Notes: generated from the letters alone by a model not told the origin. A DNA stretch of 32,788 nucleotides from CAZNDN01 sp964571815 (GCA_964571815.1 CAZNDN010000033.1:1-32788); one strand, 5' to 3'; counted from the first letter of the stretch, positions 1-9,207 are shown. Translations and numbers: made by a program.

Positions 1-1
1 A

Positions 2-3000
2 TGGCCGGCGGGGAAGGCCGACGGAACGCTGCTTGCTTCATATAAGTCGGGGGAGACGGCGGATACGGTCGAGGGGCTGGGTGAGAAGCTGGAGCTGCGA
101 TTCGCGGCTTTTGCGCGCGACAGCAGCGGCAATTGGAGTGCTGCGTCAAGCGGGGCACGCGATTCGGTCAAGATTCCCGATTGCACGCCCCCGTCCAATG
201 TAACCTCCCTGAGCGCATCGGGCACCTCGACAACCACGCTTGCCCTGAGCTGGACATCGTCGGTTTCCACCGACGCCGAGTCGCTCGTGGTCAGGTATCG
301 CGCCGACGGCTCATACCCGTCGTCGCCAACCGACGGCACGGAATGGTCCCGTCTGAAGGCCGGGGCTGTTGCCGATACGATCACGGGTCTTTCGGTGGCT
401 GCTACGTATCATGTCGCCGTGTTCGTAAGCGATTCGGCCGGATTTTGGAGCAGCGCCTCGTCGTCGGCCCGCGACTCGGCGACAACGCTGGATTTTGCCG
501 GTGCTGTCGCGCTCCCGCAATTCAGCCCGGCCGGCGGCACGTATACCACGGCCCAGAGCGTGACTGTTTCCTGCAGCACAAGCAGCGCCCGGATCTACTA
601 CACCACCGACGGTACCGAGCCCGACTCGACCTCTCTGCTCTACAGTTCCGCGGTTGCGGTCGATACTACGATGGAATTGAAAGCCAGAGCATACAAAAAT
701 GAATGGGAGGCAAGCAGTGTTGCCTCCGCCGCCTACACGATAACCGGAACCGTGGCCGCCCCGGTCATGGATCCGGTCGGCGGACAGTACACCGACTCTC
801 AGACCGTGACGATAACCACGTCGACACCAAACGCGTCGATATACTACACAACCGACGGCTCCACACCCACGGCCTCTTCCGCAGCCTGCACCGGGGCCTT
901 CACCGTTTACTCAAGCGCGGTTGTCAAGGCGATTGCGCTCAAGGACGGATGGGCGGAGAGTTCGGTGAGCGGGGAGAAGTACTCCATTGTCTCCGAGCAC
1001 GCCTGCGTGCCGGGAACCGAGCACTCGGCGGAACTCGACGGCGGAGACAGCCTGCTGGTACCCGCCGATGCGTGCACCGTCGCGACCACGATTGTTGTGG
1101 ATGTGCTCACCGGTTCCATGATACCCTCCGGCAACGGACTGGTGCTGCTGGACCGTGCCTACGATCTTACCCCCGACGGCGCTCAATTCGACTCGCCGTT
1201 GCGCCTCAGCATGGGGTACGATTCGGTGGAGCTTGCCGCGGCGGGCATAAACCCCTCGGCTCTGCACGGATACTGGTACAACGATTCGCTGGGCCAATGG
1301 GAAGGAATCGAATCCGAAATCGATTCGGCACACGACGCGCTCGTTCTGCTGATCAAGCACTTTTCGACGTTCGCCGCGGGCAGCGGCGTGGAGACTCCCG
1401 TCTTCGACCAGCCGTCGGGCAGCTACAACTCCTCACTCACGGTGAGTATCACCTGCGCGACGGATGGTGCGACAATCTACTATACGACCGACGGTGCGGC
1501 GCCTGATGAGTCGTCGGAGGTCTATTCCGGACCGCTTACCCTCGACTCATCGGCGACCCTCACAGCGCGCGCTTTCAAGGCGGGGCTTGCTCCGAGTTAC
1601 GCTGCTGAAGCGGAGTACACGATTATTCACCCGCCTTCGGCTGCTTTTTCACTCTCGGTAGATTCCGGGGCAGCCCCCCTTGAAGTGCGTTGTGTGGATT
1701 CGAGCACCGGGGATGTGGATTCGTGGACGTGGCACTTCGGCGACGGCGACACGTCGACGTCCCGGAGTCCCGCGCATACCTACGATGTTGCCGGTACGTA
1801 TACCGTGAAGCTGATCGTTTCGGGACCCGCCGGAGCCGATTCGGCGGCTTGTGACGGCTGCGTACGCGTGACCGATACGGTTGCGCCGGCACCGGTCGGC
1901 GACATAGAGGTTGCGGCGCTCACCTGCTCCACGGCCGTTGTCTCCTGGACGCTTCCGTCCGGTTCTGATGCCGACAGCGTGAGAGTGTGCGGATCGTACG
2001 ACGGCAGTCCTTCGTCGCCCGAAGAGGGTGAGATTCTCCGCACGGTTGGCCCGAGTGTCTCAAGCGATACCCTGTCGGGACTTGATCCTTCGGGCCTCAC
2101 GCTGCACGTGAGCTTGTTTGCCCGGGACTCCCGGGGAAACTGGTCCGGCGCAGTTTCGCGTGATGCCCGACTGGCGGATTGCCGCGCGCCCGCCGCCAGG
2201 CTCGACCTGAGCGCGACCTCCCGCGGTGATACGGCCATCGATATCTTCTGGCGAATAGATTCCACGCTTGTGGGCGACGCCGACCGGATCTTCTTCCGGT
2301 GGAGTTTCGGCATGCTTCCCGATGATTCATCGGAGGGTTTCACCGCCGAGTATCACGATACTTCCTTCACCATTCCGAACACCTCCAAGCCCGGCCGGTG
2401 GTACTTCGGGTATCAGGTGGCCGATGGGTCATTGAATCGATCCTCGACCGTCTACGACAGCCTGCTCATCGACAATCTGCCGCCGACATTCGGTCCGCTC
2501 GGAGATACACTCATTGACGAGGACGCGACATGGAACCTCGATTTGTCCGCCTCTGATATGAATGCCGACAGCATCTGGTACTTCCTCGTGCAGCACCCCT
2601 CGGGCATGTCGCTCAACAACGCTACGCTTTCGTGGACGCCTTCCAACGCCATGGTAGGCAGTCATGAAGTTGTCGTGCAGTGCATTGATTCCCGGGGCGG
2701 GACGACACCCGACACATTCACGATCACGGTCGCCAATACCAACGATCCGCCTTCGGTGAAACTGGCGGACTCAGGGGATATCCTCGAAGACTCATCGTTC
2801 ACGGCACGCGTCGAACTGAGCGATCCCGATCTCAACGATACGGTCTCGGTGGTAGACACACGACTGCCGTCGTGGATGGAGTACCGGAATGATGTGCTGA
2901 GGGGAACGCCGCGCAACGACGATGTGGGGATCGACACGGTATTCATCGTTGTAGTCGATCGCAGCGGGCTTGCCGATACGCTCAACGAAGAGGTGGAGGT

Positions 3001-4861
3001 TCTGAATACGAACGATGTTCCCGAAGTCCGTACGTTCGACATGCCCGATTCCGCTCGTGAGGGCGAGGCGCTCACGGTCCGGCTTCTGGTCTCCGATGTA
3101 GACGCCGGGGACAGTCTCCGGCTTTCGTATGCGGTCGTTCCGGCGTGGCTTGCGAAGGCGCCTCTTGCACGGACATCGTCGACTTCCTGGACGGTCTCGC
3201 TCAAAGGTGTTCCCGCGGAGAGCCACGTGGGGTGGAATGTACTGGAAGTGACCGTGGACGACGATCAAGGCGGGGAGGTGCACCTGGTTGATTCGGTGTA
3301 CGTGGTTGATGCCAACGATCCGCCGAACACGTTCATCTCCCGGCGCCGCTCATCCTACGGCGCCGCGGAATGGAAGGTGCGGGGTGAAGACGATCGCGAC
3401 AGTGTGCTGGCGTTCAGCGCCCGGCTCAGCGGACCGGGACGTGACGGGGTGATCCGCGGCGCCGGCGGCGCCGAAGCCGTATTCGAGTATTTCCCGCTGG
3501 TTGACGGGAAGTATGTGTTCGAGGCCTGGACTGAGGACTCCGAGGGACTGAAGGATTCCACGCCCGTCCTCGACACCTTCATCGTCGAAGGGGCATCGAA
3601 GTATAACATCAAGGACAATGCCGGGTGGCACATGGTCGGGGTCCCGGGCAATGAACGCGATGCCGCGTTGGTCAAGGCGGGAGGACATCTTTCGCACTGG
3701 GACGAATCACGGGCCGAGAGGGACGTGTACAGCTACTACATTCCCTCAAAAGAGTTGAACATGGTCGAGCCCGGCAAGGCGTATTGGCGGAAGGCCGATT
3801 CCGCCGTCGCCGTGGATCTGTCTCCGGAGGATCTCGTGGACAGCGCGGTTACGATCGGGCTGCACAAGACCGGCTACGGGTGGAACCAGGTTGCGTCGCC
3901 GTTTGTCTATCCGGTGAAATGGGACCACACGTCGACGGTGTGGCAATGGAACCCGTCGTCCAGGGACTTCGAAGAGGCCGACGGTGTCCTTCTGCCGTGG
4001 AGGGGTTACTGGGTGCTCGCCGATGAGGCATCGGAGGTGACGCTTTCTCCGCGACCCAGCTATCCCTCGGGCACACTTGCCAAGAAAGCCAAGACCTTCT
4101 TCGTCGATCGCGGGGAATGGCGGGTGCAGCTCGTGTTGCGCGCCGAGGATGGGGCTGCTGATGCGGAGAACATTCTGGGTTACAGCAGCGACGCCTTCAA
4201 CGGCCGGGATGACCTCGATCGTCCCGAACCGCCGCGCATGGGCGGCGGCCGGTACCTGTTTTTCCCGCATGAGGAGTGGCGGGGGAGCGTGACCGAGTAT
4301 GCAAGCGATATCCGCCGCTGGTGGCGGAAGAAGAATGTCTTCGAGTTCGGGGTCGGTCCCGGCCCGGCGAAAGCTTCGGTGCGTTTCGGCGGGGCCGACC
4401 GCCTCTCTTCCGTGTACCTTTTCGTGGTGGCCCCCGACACGGCATTCATGGTCGAGGACGGGCTCGACTACGAGATGGACGCGTCGCAGAAGACAAGTTA
4501 TCGAACCGTGTTCGTGACGCAGGACCGGGATTTCCTTCGCACGCTTCCGCGCCGGTTCGATGTCGCGGCTCCCTACCCGAACCCGTTCGGCCCGGTCGTC
4601 AATATCCGCTATACGCTGCCCTATCGCTGGGAATCCAACGGCAGGCTGCTCGACAAGGCCTATCAGGTGAGAATAATCGTGTACGATGCCAGGGGGAGGG
4701 TCGTCAAAGAGCTGGTACACCGTCCTCAGCAACCGGGCAATTACCGTATCACCTGGTTTGGACGCAGCAACACCGGCAGAGTTGTCGGCGCCGGAGCGTA
4801 CTACGCACGGATCAAGGCGGGGAAGTTCAGCGATGTCAAACGCATGATCATGCTTCGCTGA
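2..4861 (+). CDS. Giant secreted multi-domain surface protein, 5' truncated by window edge
   Basis: The frame is open from base 2 to the TGA at 4859-4861, so the true start lies left of the window; about 1619 residues are visible. Numbering from base 2, I see fibronectin-III-like modules (about 1-160) and three chitobiase/hexosaminidase C-terminal-type repeats with the core IYYTTDG (about 170-247, 251-329, 464-542). A ZU5-like stretch ending in KHFSTFA lies between repeats two and three. Then come a PKD domain with WHFGDGDTS (about 545-625), two more FN3-like modules, and tandem cadherin/He_PIG-like modules marked by NTNDPP and NTNDVP. The last about 100 residues contain YPNPFGPVVNIRYTLP and end GAYYARIKAG...MIMLR, the pattern of FlgD-Ig/type IX secretion sorting domains. 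The likely role is a cell-surface or secreted adhesin or carbohydrate-binding scaffold; no catalytic domain is visible. The substrate is unknown. Confidence 0.85.
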   Translation, partial: WPAGKADGTLLASYKSGETADTVEGLGEKLELRFAAFARDSSGNWSAASSGARDSVKIPDCTPPSNVTSLSASGTSTTTLALSWTSSVSTDAESLVVRYRADGSYPSSPTDGTEWSRLKAGAVADTITGLSVAATYHVAVFVSDSAGFWSSASSSARDSATTLDFAGAVALPQFSPAGGTYTTAQSVTVSCSTSSARIYYTTDGTEPDSTSLLYSSAVAVDTTMELKARAYKNEWEASSVASAAYTITGTVAAPVMDPVGGQYTDSQTVTITTSTPNASIYYTTDGSTPTASSAACTGAFTVYSSAVVKAIALKDGWAESSVSGEKYSIVSEHACVPGTEHSAELDGGDSLLVPADACTVATTIVVDVLTGSMIPSGNGLVLLDRAYDLTPDGAQFDSPLRLSMGYDSVELAAAGINPSALHGYWYNDSLGQWEGIESEIDSAHDALVLLIKHFSTFAAGSGVETPVFDQPSGSYNSSLTVSITCATDGATIYYTTDGAAPDESSEVYSGPLTLDSSATLTARAFKAGLAPSYAAEAEYTIIHPPSAAFSLSVDSGAAPLEVRCVDSSTGDVDSWTWHFGDGDTSTSRSPAHTYDVAGTYTVKLIVSGPAGADSAACDGCVRVTDTVAPAPVGDIEVAALTCSTAVVSWTLPSGSDADSVRVCGSYDGSPSSPEEGEILRTVGPSVSSDTLSGLDPSGLTLHVSLFARDSRGNWSGAVSRDARLADCRAPAARLDLSATSRGDTAIDIFWRIDSTLVGDADRIFFRWSFGMLPDDSSEGFTAEYHDTSFTIPNTSKPGRWYFGYQVADGSLNRSSTVYDSLLIDNLPPTFGPLGDTLIDEDATWNLDLSASDMNADSIWYFLVQHPSGMSLNNATLSWTPSNAMVGSHEVVVQCIDSRGGTTPDTFTITVANTNDPPSVKLADSGDILEDSSFTARVELSDPDLNDTVSVVDTRLPSWMEYRNDVLRGTPRNDDVGIDTVFIVVVDRSGLADTLNEEVEVLNTNDVPEVRTFDMPDSAREGEALTVRLLVSDVDAGDSLRLSYAVVPAWLAKAPLARTSSTSWTVSLKGVPAESHVGWNVLEVTVDDDQGGEVHLVDSVYVVDANDPPNTFISRRRSSYGAAEWKVRGEDDRDSVLAFSARLSGPGRDGVIRGAGGAEAVFEYFPLVDGKYVFEAWTEDSEGLKDSTPVLDTFIVEGASKYNIKDNAGWHMVGVPGNERDAALVKAGGHLSHWDESRAERDVYSYYIPSKELNMVEPGKAYWRKADSAVAVDLSPEDLVDSAVTIGLHKTGYGWNQVASPFVYPVKWDHTSTVWQWNPSSRDFEEADGVLLPWRGYWVLADEASEVTLSPRPSYPSGTLAKKAKTFFVDRGEWRVQLVLRAEDGAADAENILGYSSDAFNGRDDLDRPEPPRMGGGRYLFFPHEEWRGSVTEYASDIRRWWRKKNVFEFGVGPGPAKASVRFGGADRLSSVYLFVVAPDTAFMVEDGLDYEMDASQKTSYRTVFVTQDRDFLRTLPRRFDVAAPYPNPFGPVVNIRYTLPYRWESNGRLLDKAYQVRIIVYDARGRVVKELVHRPQQPGNYRITWFGRSNTGRVVGAGAYYARIKAGKFSDVKRMIMLR

Positions 4862-4894
4862 GCACTATACGGCGCGTCGCAGCACCTCGGAGGG

Positions 4895-4924
4895 TTGTCA
4901 AAGGCCATGCTTTCACTGTAGGAT
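4895..4924 (+). promoter_or_regulatory. Candidate sigma70-type promoter for the FecR-domain gene
   Basis: TTGTCA (4895-4900) and TAGGAT (4919-4924) are separated by 18 bases. They lie in the 95-base gap between the giant surface protein and the FecR-domain gene, about 32 bases before its start. The match is moderate and could be chance. Confidence 0.35.
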
Positions 4925-4956
4925 GAAGCTCTGAGGAGCAGGTAAGGAGGAAATCT

Positions 4957-7428
4957 ATGATGCCTCGCATGGTGCGGAACCTGTGGCTGGGGAGCGTGGT
5001 TGTCGCTCTTGGGCTGGGAGTGGCTCGTGCGCAGGTGACACAGGAGCGCGTGACCCTTGCGCAACTGGTGGGCAAGGTGGAGATCCGCTCACCGAAGGGC
5101 GGTTCGTGGCGCCCGGCCAGGGCGGGGATGCGGGTCAGGATGGGGTGGGATATCCGTACCTACGTGGAGTCGACGGCCGAGCTGAAATTCGAGACGGGCA
5201 GCGTGATCCGTGTCGGTGAGAATGCCGTGGTGACGGTCTCGAGCGCCCTGGTGAACAAGTCCGCCGGGGGCGAAAGCGAGACCGGTATGAAAGTCTCGAC
5301 CGGTAAGATATGGGCAAATGTGAAAAAGTTGACGAATACCAAATCGAAATTCAGCTTCGAAACGCCCACGGCGGTTGCATCCATTCGAGGGACTCGTCTG
5401 GGTATCGATGTGAGAGGCGGGGGTACGTCGGTTGACGTGTACGAAGGTCTCGTGATGGTCAGGCCGCGGGGTGGAGGGGAGGATGTGCCCGTGTCGACGC
5501 GCACCCGCGCGGTGGTAACGGCGGGAAGCCGGGATGTAGAGCTGCACAACTTCGAGGAAGGCGATTCAGCGGCGGGCGATCAACCGCCCATGGTCGATCC
5601 GTTCGCCGACAGCACGGGCGTCGACACAACGGACGCCGGCGGCGGGGGGGGAGACACCACGCTTACGGACACCGCGGCTGTCGACACCACGGCCGTGGAC
5701 AGTACCGCCGGCACGGGTGGAACAGGCGCGGATTCCTCGGGTTCCGCCCGGGACTCGACAGGTGAAGCATCACCGGATTCGGCGGGCGCCCGGGGGGACA
5801 GCTCTCGGGTCGACACCTCGGCGGCGGAAAGCGAACCGGTCGGGGCGCCGACACTGCGTATCACGGCGCCGCAGGAGAATGCGGTGGTGGATCGCACGCC
5901 CGTGCGCGTGGAAGGCCGGACGATGCCGGGAGCGGTGGTAAGCGCGGGGGGCAACGACGCCGAGGTGGGGGCGGACGGTTCTTTCTCCGCACCGGTGGAT
6001 CTGGAGCGCGGCCCCAACGCTTTTCTCGTGTCCGTAACGCTTGACGGACGGGAGACAGCCCGGGAACTCCACGTGGAGTATCGGCCCGCACTGTTTCTGA
6101 ATGTCTCCAATGTGGTGGACAATATGGAGGTGACCTCCCCGGAGTTGCTGCTTGAGGTCGAAGTGACCGAAGGGGCGTATTTCTCAGTCGACGGAAGAGC
6201 CGGGGAAACCGAGGTGAGTCTGGAGGAGGGGCGCAATGTTATCGAGGTTGTCGCCTGGGATGAGTGGGACAATCGTCTGGAGCGGACGTTTGCGGTCAAC
6301 TATCGTCCGGGCGCGTCGCTGGTGCTCACGATCACTTCGCCGCGCGATGGAGAGAAGATCACGGAGCCGATGATCGCGGTGAGCGGCGCGACCACGCCGG
6401 GGGCCGAGGTCGAGGTCAACGGGATAGCCGTTCCCGCGGCGGGAGGTTCGTTCAATCACCGTGTCCCCATACCTGATGAGCCCCGGGAGTACTTCCTTGA
6501 TTTCACCGCCTCTATGGCCGGTGAGGAGATGGAGGAGTCGCGGACGGTTGTGTATGAACCCGAGAGGGAGGAGTTGAGTCTTACGATAACGTCGCCCTCC
6601 GACGGCGAACAGATTACGCGGAAGCTTGTTCGGATCGCCGGAGAGACGGCTCCCGGGGCGCGGGTGACGGTCAATGGGCGGCGTGCAACGGTTTCTCCCA
6701 GCGGCGTTATCTCCATGGAGATCAGGCTTGCGGAATCGGACATCGGTGAGTACAGCCTGGAGATCGCCGCGGAGAATGATGTTGATGAAGAAGCAAGAAC
6801 GATGATCCTGGAGGTCGACGGCACTTCTCCGGAGATCAATTCCAGCTCCCCGCAACTGACGGTGCAGGGCCATGGGCCTCCGGCTACGAAGCGGGGAGAA
6901 CTTCTGGTACAGGCCCTTGATCGAACGCCGGGCGACATGGTGACCGTGGAAGTTGAGCACAACGGTTCCTCCGACGAATACACGTTGCAGCCCGGGGGCA
7001 GAGAGACAATCCGTCTGGAGGAGGGGCGCAACGACTACACGATTACGGGCCGCGACCGCGCCGGCAATCGCTCCAATGTCGTGTCCGGAAAGATCTACTA
7101 CCTGCCGGGGCCTCTGGAGGTTGACATTCTGGAGCCGGGCGACAATCCCTTCGTAATCGAGGATCTGCCGCCCATGCCGCGGGGCGCGGCCGGGCCGCGT
7201 ATGCAACTGGAAGTGGAGATCGACGACCGGATCAACGATGTACCGGAGACGATCGAGTACTGCAAGATTGTAGGGCGGGGAACAAGCATGGTACTCAAAG
7301 ACAACGAGGACTACAGCTTCTCCGGTACTATCGATCTGGCCCGCGGCGCCAACACCTTCACGATTGTCGCGGAGGACATCGCGGGCAATACCGTCTCGGA
7401 ACGGCTGGAAATCAGAATCGAAAACTGA
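4957..7428 (+). CDS. Secreted FecR-domain protein with Ig-like repeats
   Basis: An 823-residue protein. The start is fixed by a strong AAGGAGG ribosome-binding site six bases before the ATG. Residues 1-25 form a signal peptide ending ARA before QVTQE. Residues about 30-190 match the FecR domain (LVGKVEIRSPKG, then GTRLGIDVRGG and VYEGLVMVRP). Residues about 210-300 are a low-complexity linker rich in Asp, Thr, Ser and Gly with DTT/DST repeats. The rest holds several Ig-like repeats that open with the same phrase, for example LTITSPRDGEKI and LTITSPSDGEQI. No transmembrane anti-sigma segment or neighbouring ECF sigma gene is present, so a classical FecR signalling role is unlikely. A periplasmic or outer-surface structural role is more plausible, perhaps with the giant protein just upstream; that is inference. 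Confidence 0.85.
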   Translation: MMPRMVRNLWLGSVVVALGLGVARAQVTQERVTLAQLVGKVEIRSPKGGSWRPARAGMRVRMGWDIRTYVESTAELKFETGSVIRVGENAVVTVSSALVNKSAGGESETGMKVSTGKIWANVKKLTNTKSKFSFETPTAVASIRGTRLGIDVRGGGTSVDVYEGLVMVRPRGGGEDVPVSTRTRAVVTAGSRDVELHNFEEGDSAAGDQPPMVDPFADSTGVDTTDAGGGGGDTTLTDTAAVDTTAVDSTAGTGGTGADSSGSARDSTGEASPDSAGARGDSSRVDTSAAESEPVGAPTLRITAPQENAVVDRTPVRVEGRTMPGAVVSAGGNDAEVGADGSFSAPVDLERGPNAFLVSVTLDGRETARELHVEYRPALFLNVSNVVDNMEVTSPELLLEVEVTEGAYFSVDGRAGETEVSLEEGRNVIEVVAWDEWDNRLERTFAVNYRPGASLVLTITSPRDGEKITEPMIAVSGATTPGAEVEVNGIAVPAAGGSFNHRVPIPDEPREYFLDFTASMAGEEMEESRTVVYEPEREELSLTITSPSDGEQITRKLVRIAGETAPGARVTVNGRRATVSPSGVISMEIRLAESDIGEYSLEIAAENDVDEEARTMILEVDGTSPEINSSSPQLTVQGHGPPATKRGELLVQALDRTPGDMVTVEVEHNGSSDEYTLQPGGRETIRLEEGRNDYTITGRDRAGNRSNVVSGKIYYLPGPLEVDILEPGDNPFVIEDLPPMPRGAAGPRMQLEVEIDDRINDVPETIEYCKIVGRGTSMVLKDNEDYSFSGTIDLARGANTFTIVAEDIAGNTVSERLEIRIEN

Positions 7429-7515
7429 GATGAGAAGAAGCCGACCTGTTGCCGGACCTCCCGCGGTGGAGCCCGGCGTGTGCATTCCAAGGCGGTGTTG
7501 AGCCCCGCCTGCCGC

Positions 7516-8325
7516 CTATTCTTCGGTGGGCGGAGGCGAAGGGACCCGCTTCTCACCTCGCTTACTCTCCTCCCACAACACGTCCATTTCCTCAAGCGAC
7601 ATCGAATCCGGCTCGCGACCCGCTTCGCGCGCCCGTCGGGTTACGTACCGGAAGCGGCGGGAGAACTTGTTCACCGTCTTCTGCAGGGCTTCTTCGGCGC
7701 TGATATCGTGATGACGCGCGACGTTGACAAGAGCAAACAGTATGTCGCCCAGCTCCTCCTCGGCCGCCTCGTTCGCTCCCTGCTCAAGAGCTTCGCGCCA
7801 CTCCCGGAATTCTTCCTCGACCTTATCGAAAACAGGAGCGGTGTCGTTCCAGTCAAATCCAACCTTGGCGACGCGCCGCTGAGTTCTCTCGGCCCGGAAC
7901 AGGGCCGGGAGCGCCTTGGGAATGCCGTCGACCGCACACCGCTCGGCCTTGCCCTTCTCTTCGCTCTTGATTCGCTCCCAGTTCCGGGTCACTTCTTCCG
8001 CCGACGACAGCTTCGCCGTGTCGCCGAACACGTGGGGATGACGGCGCACGATTTTGCGGGCAATCTCGCCGGCGACCGCTTCCATGTCGAACGAACCGCG
8101 CTCCCGCGCGATCTGTGCATGAAGCACCACTTGCAGCAGCAGGTCTCCCAGCTCTTCCCGCATCCCCGCGTCGTTTCCCTCCCGCGCCGCTTCGATGAAC
8201 TCGTACGTCTCCTCCAGCAGGCAGCCCAGGATGCTCCGGTGCGTTTGCTTGCGGTCCCACGGACACCCGTCGGGTGCGCGAAGGCGCCGGATGATTTCGA
8301 CGAAACGATCGAACTCATGTCCCAT
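7516..8325 (-). CDS. mazG: Nucleoside triphosphate pyrophosphohydrolase MazG
   Basis: Hydrolyses nucleoside triphosphates to monophosphates and pyrophosphate, acting as a house-cleaning enzyme and in ppGpp-related control in the cytoplasm. The protein is 269 residues with two tandem MazG domains. The first has GCPWDRKQTHRSI, the metal-binding LLEETYEF and EELGDLLLQVVLH; the second has EEELGDILFALVNVARH. I chose the ATG at 8325 rather than the one at 8343. A GGGAGGAG ribosome-binding site (8334-8341) sits eight bases upstream, and this start places the gene five bases after the stop of the tsaC-like gene. The upstream gene's last codons form the ribosome-binding site, so translation is probably coupled. 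It ends an apparent HDAC-selenoprotein-tsaC-mazG group. Confidence 0.95.
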   Translation of the reverse strand: MGHEFDRFVEIIRRLRAPDGCPWDRKQTHRSILGCLLEETYEFIEAAREGNDAGMREELGDLLLQVVLHAQIARERGSFDMEAVAGEIARKIVRRHPHVFGDTAKLSSAEEVTRNWERIKSEEKGKAERCAVDGIPKALPALFRAERTQRRVAKVGFDWNDTAPVFDKVEEEFREWREALEQGANEAAEEELGDILFALVNVARHHDISAEEALQKTVNKFSRRFRYVTRRAREAGREPDSMSLEEMDVLWEESKRGEKRVPSPPPTEE

Positions 8326-8330
8326 GCGGC

Positions 8331-8939
8331 TTACTCCTCCCATGCTCCCTTGCCCCGGCGCACCACTTCGGGAGTATCGCCGGTAAGGTCAACGATTGTT
8401 GAACCGGTGGGATCCGGCAGCACCCCCGTGTCCAACATGATATCCACTTCGTTGAACACCGCCGGTCTCACGCTTTCCGGATCGCCGCGGGAGCGGCCGG
8501 GCAGTCTGATTGACGTATTGGCAAGGGGCTCCCCGAGCATACGTACCAGCTCAACCACAACCGGGCAATCGGGCATGCGCACACCGACCGTCTTGCGCCG
8601 GGGACTGATTTTTTTCGGCACGAAATGGGTTGCCGGCAACACGAACGTATAGGGGCCGGGAAGATACCGCTTCATCAGCTTGTACTGAGCATTGCCGATT
8701 CTTACGTACTCGCTCATCTGCGAGAAATCCGAACAGATAAACGAGAAGAGACGCTTCCTGTCCTTCCGCAGGATCCGCGCAATCCGCGCCACCGCCTTTG
8801 CGTTCGAGACGCAGGCGCCCATGCCGTAGACGGTGTCGGTAGGATACACGCAGATCCCGTCGTCGTGCTTCAGAATCCTGACCGCGTGTGTCAGGAGACG
8901 AAGCTGAGGTGTCTCGGGATGCACATCATAGTGGATCAT
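8331..8939 (-). CDS. L-threonylcarbamoyladenylate synthase, TsaC/YrdC/YciO family
   Basis: A 202-residue protein of the Sua5/YciO/YrdC family, which makes threonylcarbamoyl-AMP for the t6A37 modification of ANN-decoding tRNAs. Visible family features are VYPTDTVYGMGACVSN near residue 33, a KDRKRLFSFIC stretch, YLPGPYTFVLPAT, the VGVRMPDCP strand and a C-terminal STIVDLTGDTPEVVRRGKG. There is no C-terminal Sua5 domain, as expected for the short form. Within the family, YciO-like proteins may not have the same activity, and sequence reading alone cannot separate them. Its ATG lies six bases after the stop of the small selenoprotein gene with only a weak ribosome-binding site, suggesting translational coupling. 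Confidence 0.88.
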   Translation of the reverse strand: MIHYDVHPETPQLRLLTHAVRILKHDDGICVYPTDTVYGMGACVSNAKAVARIARILRKDRKRLFSFICSDFSQMSEYVRIGNAQYKLMKRYLPGPYTFVLPATHFVPKKISPRRKTVGVRMPDCPVVVELVRMLGEPLANTSIRLPGRSRGDPESVRPAVFNEVDIMLDTGVLPDPTGSTIVDLTGDTPEVVRRGKGAWEE

Positions 8940-8945
8940 CGGTCA

Positions 8946-9176
8946 TCAACCCGATTGCGACGCCGCGAGCCCTTCGATCTCTCCTTCAGCCGGAAATCGA
9001 CCGAGGCATTTCTTCGAGAAGATCAGCTTCCCGTCCATCTCGACTTCAAACACCCCGCCGCTGGATTCGATCAGGTCCGATTCCGCGCCGAACTTCTGCT
9101 TGAGTACGTCCGCCAGACCGGCGGCTCGTGGGTAGTAGTTTCACATACCACAGTACGTAATTCTGAATTTCATCAT
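8946..9176 (-). CDS. SelW-like (Rdx family) selenoprotein with in-frame UGA for selenocysteine
   Basis: A 76-residue frame starts at the ATG at 9176, six bases after a GGAGG ribosome-binding site (9183-9187), and runs to the TGA at 8946-8948. One in-frame TGA occurs at codon 12 (9141-9143). Read as selenocysteine it gives YCGMUNYYPRAAGLA, the CxxU form of the thioredoxin-like CxxC redox motif of the Rdx/SelW/SelT/SelH family. After the UGA the frame keeps the rest of the family signature: GGVFEVEMDGKLIFSKK, then GRFPAEGEI. A SECIS hairpin begins 11 bases past the UGA. Homology continuing on both sides of the UGA argues against a true stop. The role is presumably a small cytoplasmic thiol/selenol oxidoreductase with unknown partner. 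It lies 31 bases after the HDAC gene and 6 before the tsaC-like gene. The alternative is a pseudogene with a Cys-to-stop mutation, which the SECIS makes unlikely. Confidence 0.9.
9106..9129 (-). promoter_or_regulatory. Bacterial SECIS element
   Basis: On the minus strand, a perfect 5-bp stem CCGCC/GGCGG (9120-9124 with 9110-9114) closes a five-base loop GGUCU (9115-9119). ACG/CGU extends the stem by three pairs below a small internal loop. The apical loop begins 22 bases after the UGA, inside the usual 16-37 base window for bacterial SECIS elements, with G at the first two loop positions. The loop contains the GGUCU known from the E. coli fdhF SECIS. It is read by SelB to direct selenocysteine insertion. 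Confidence 0.85.
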
Positions 9177-9207
9177 CGATTACCTCCCGATTAAGGTGAT
9201 GAGACAA

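Noticed and set aside
6184..7485. 433-codon open frame on the minus strand opposite the FecR-domain gene
   Set aside because: It is antisense to a well-supported gene with signal peptide and ribosome-binding site, is rich in Arg, His and Gly, and shows no family motif. It is a GC-driven shadow.
7429..7515. Bidirectional terminator between the FecR-domain gene and mazG
   Set aside because: Only short interrupted GC stems without a T run on either strand; not strong enough to list.
9141..9143. In-frame TGA as a nonsense mutation (pseudogene)
   Set aside because: It falls exactly on the redox position of the CxxC motif, the rest of the gene is intact with a good ribosome-binding site, and a SECIS hairpin follows.
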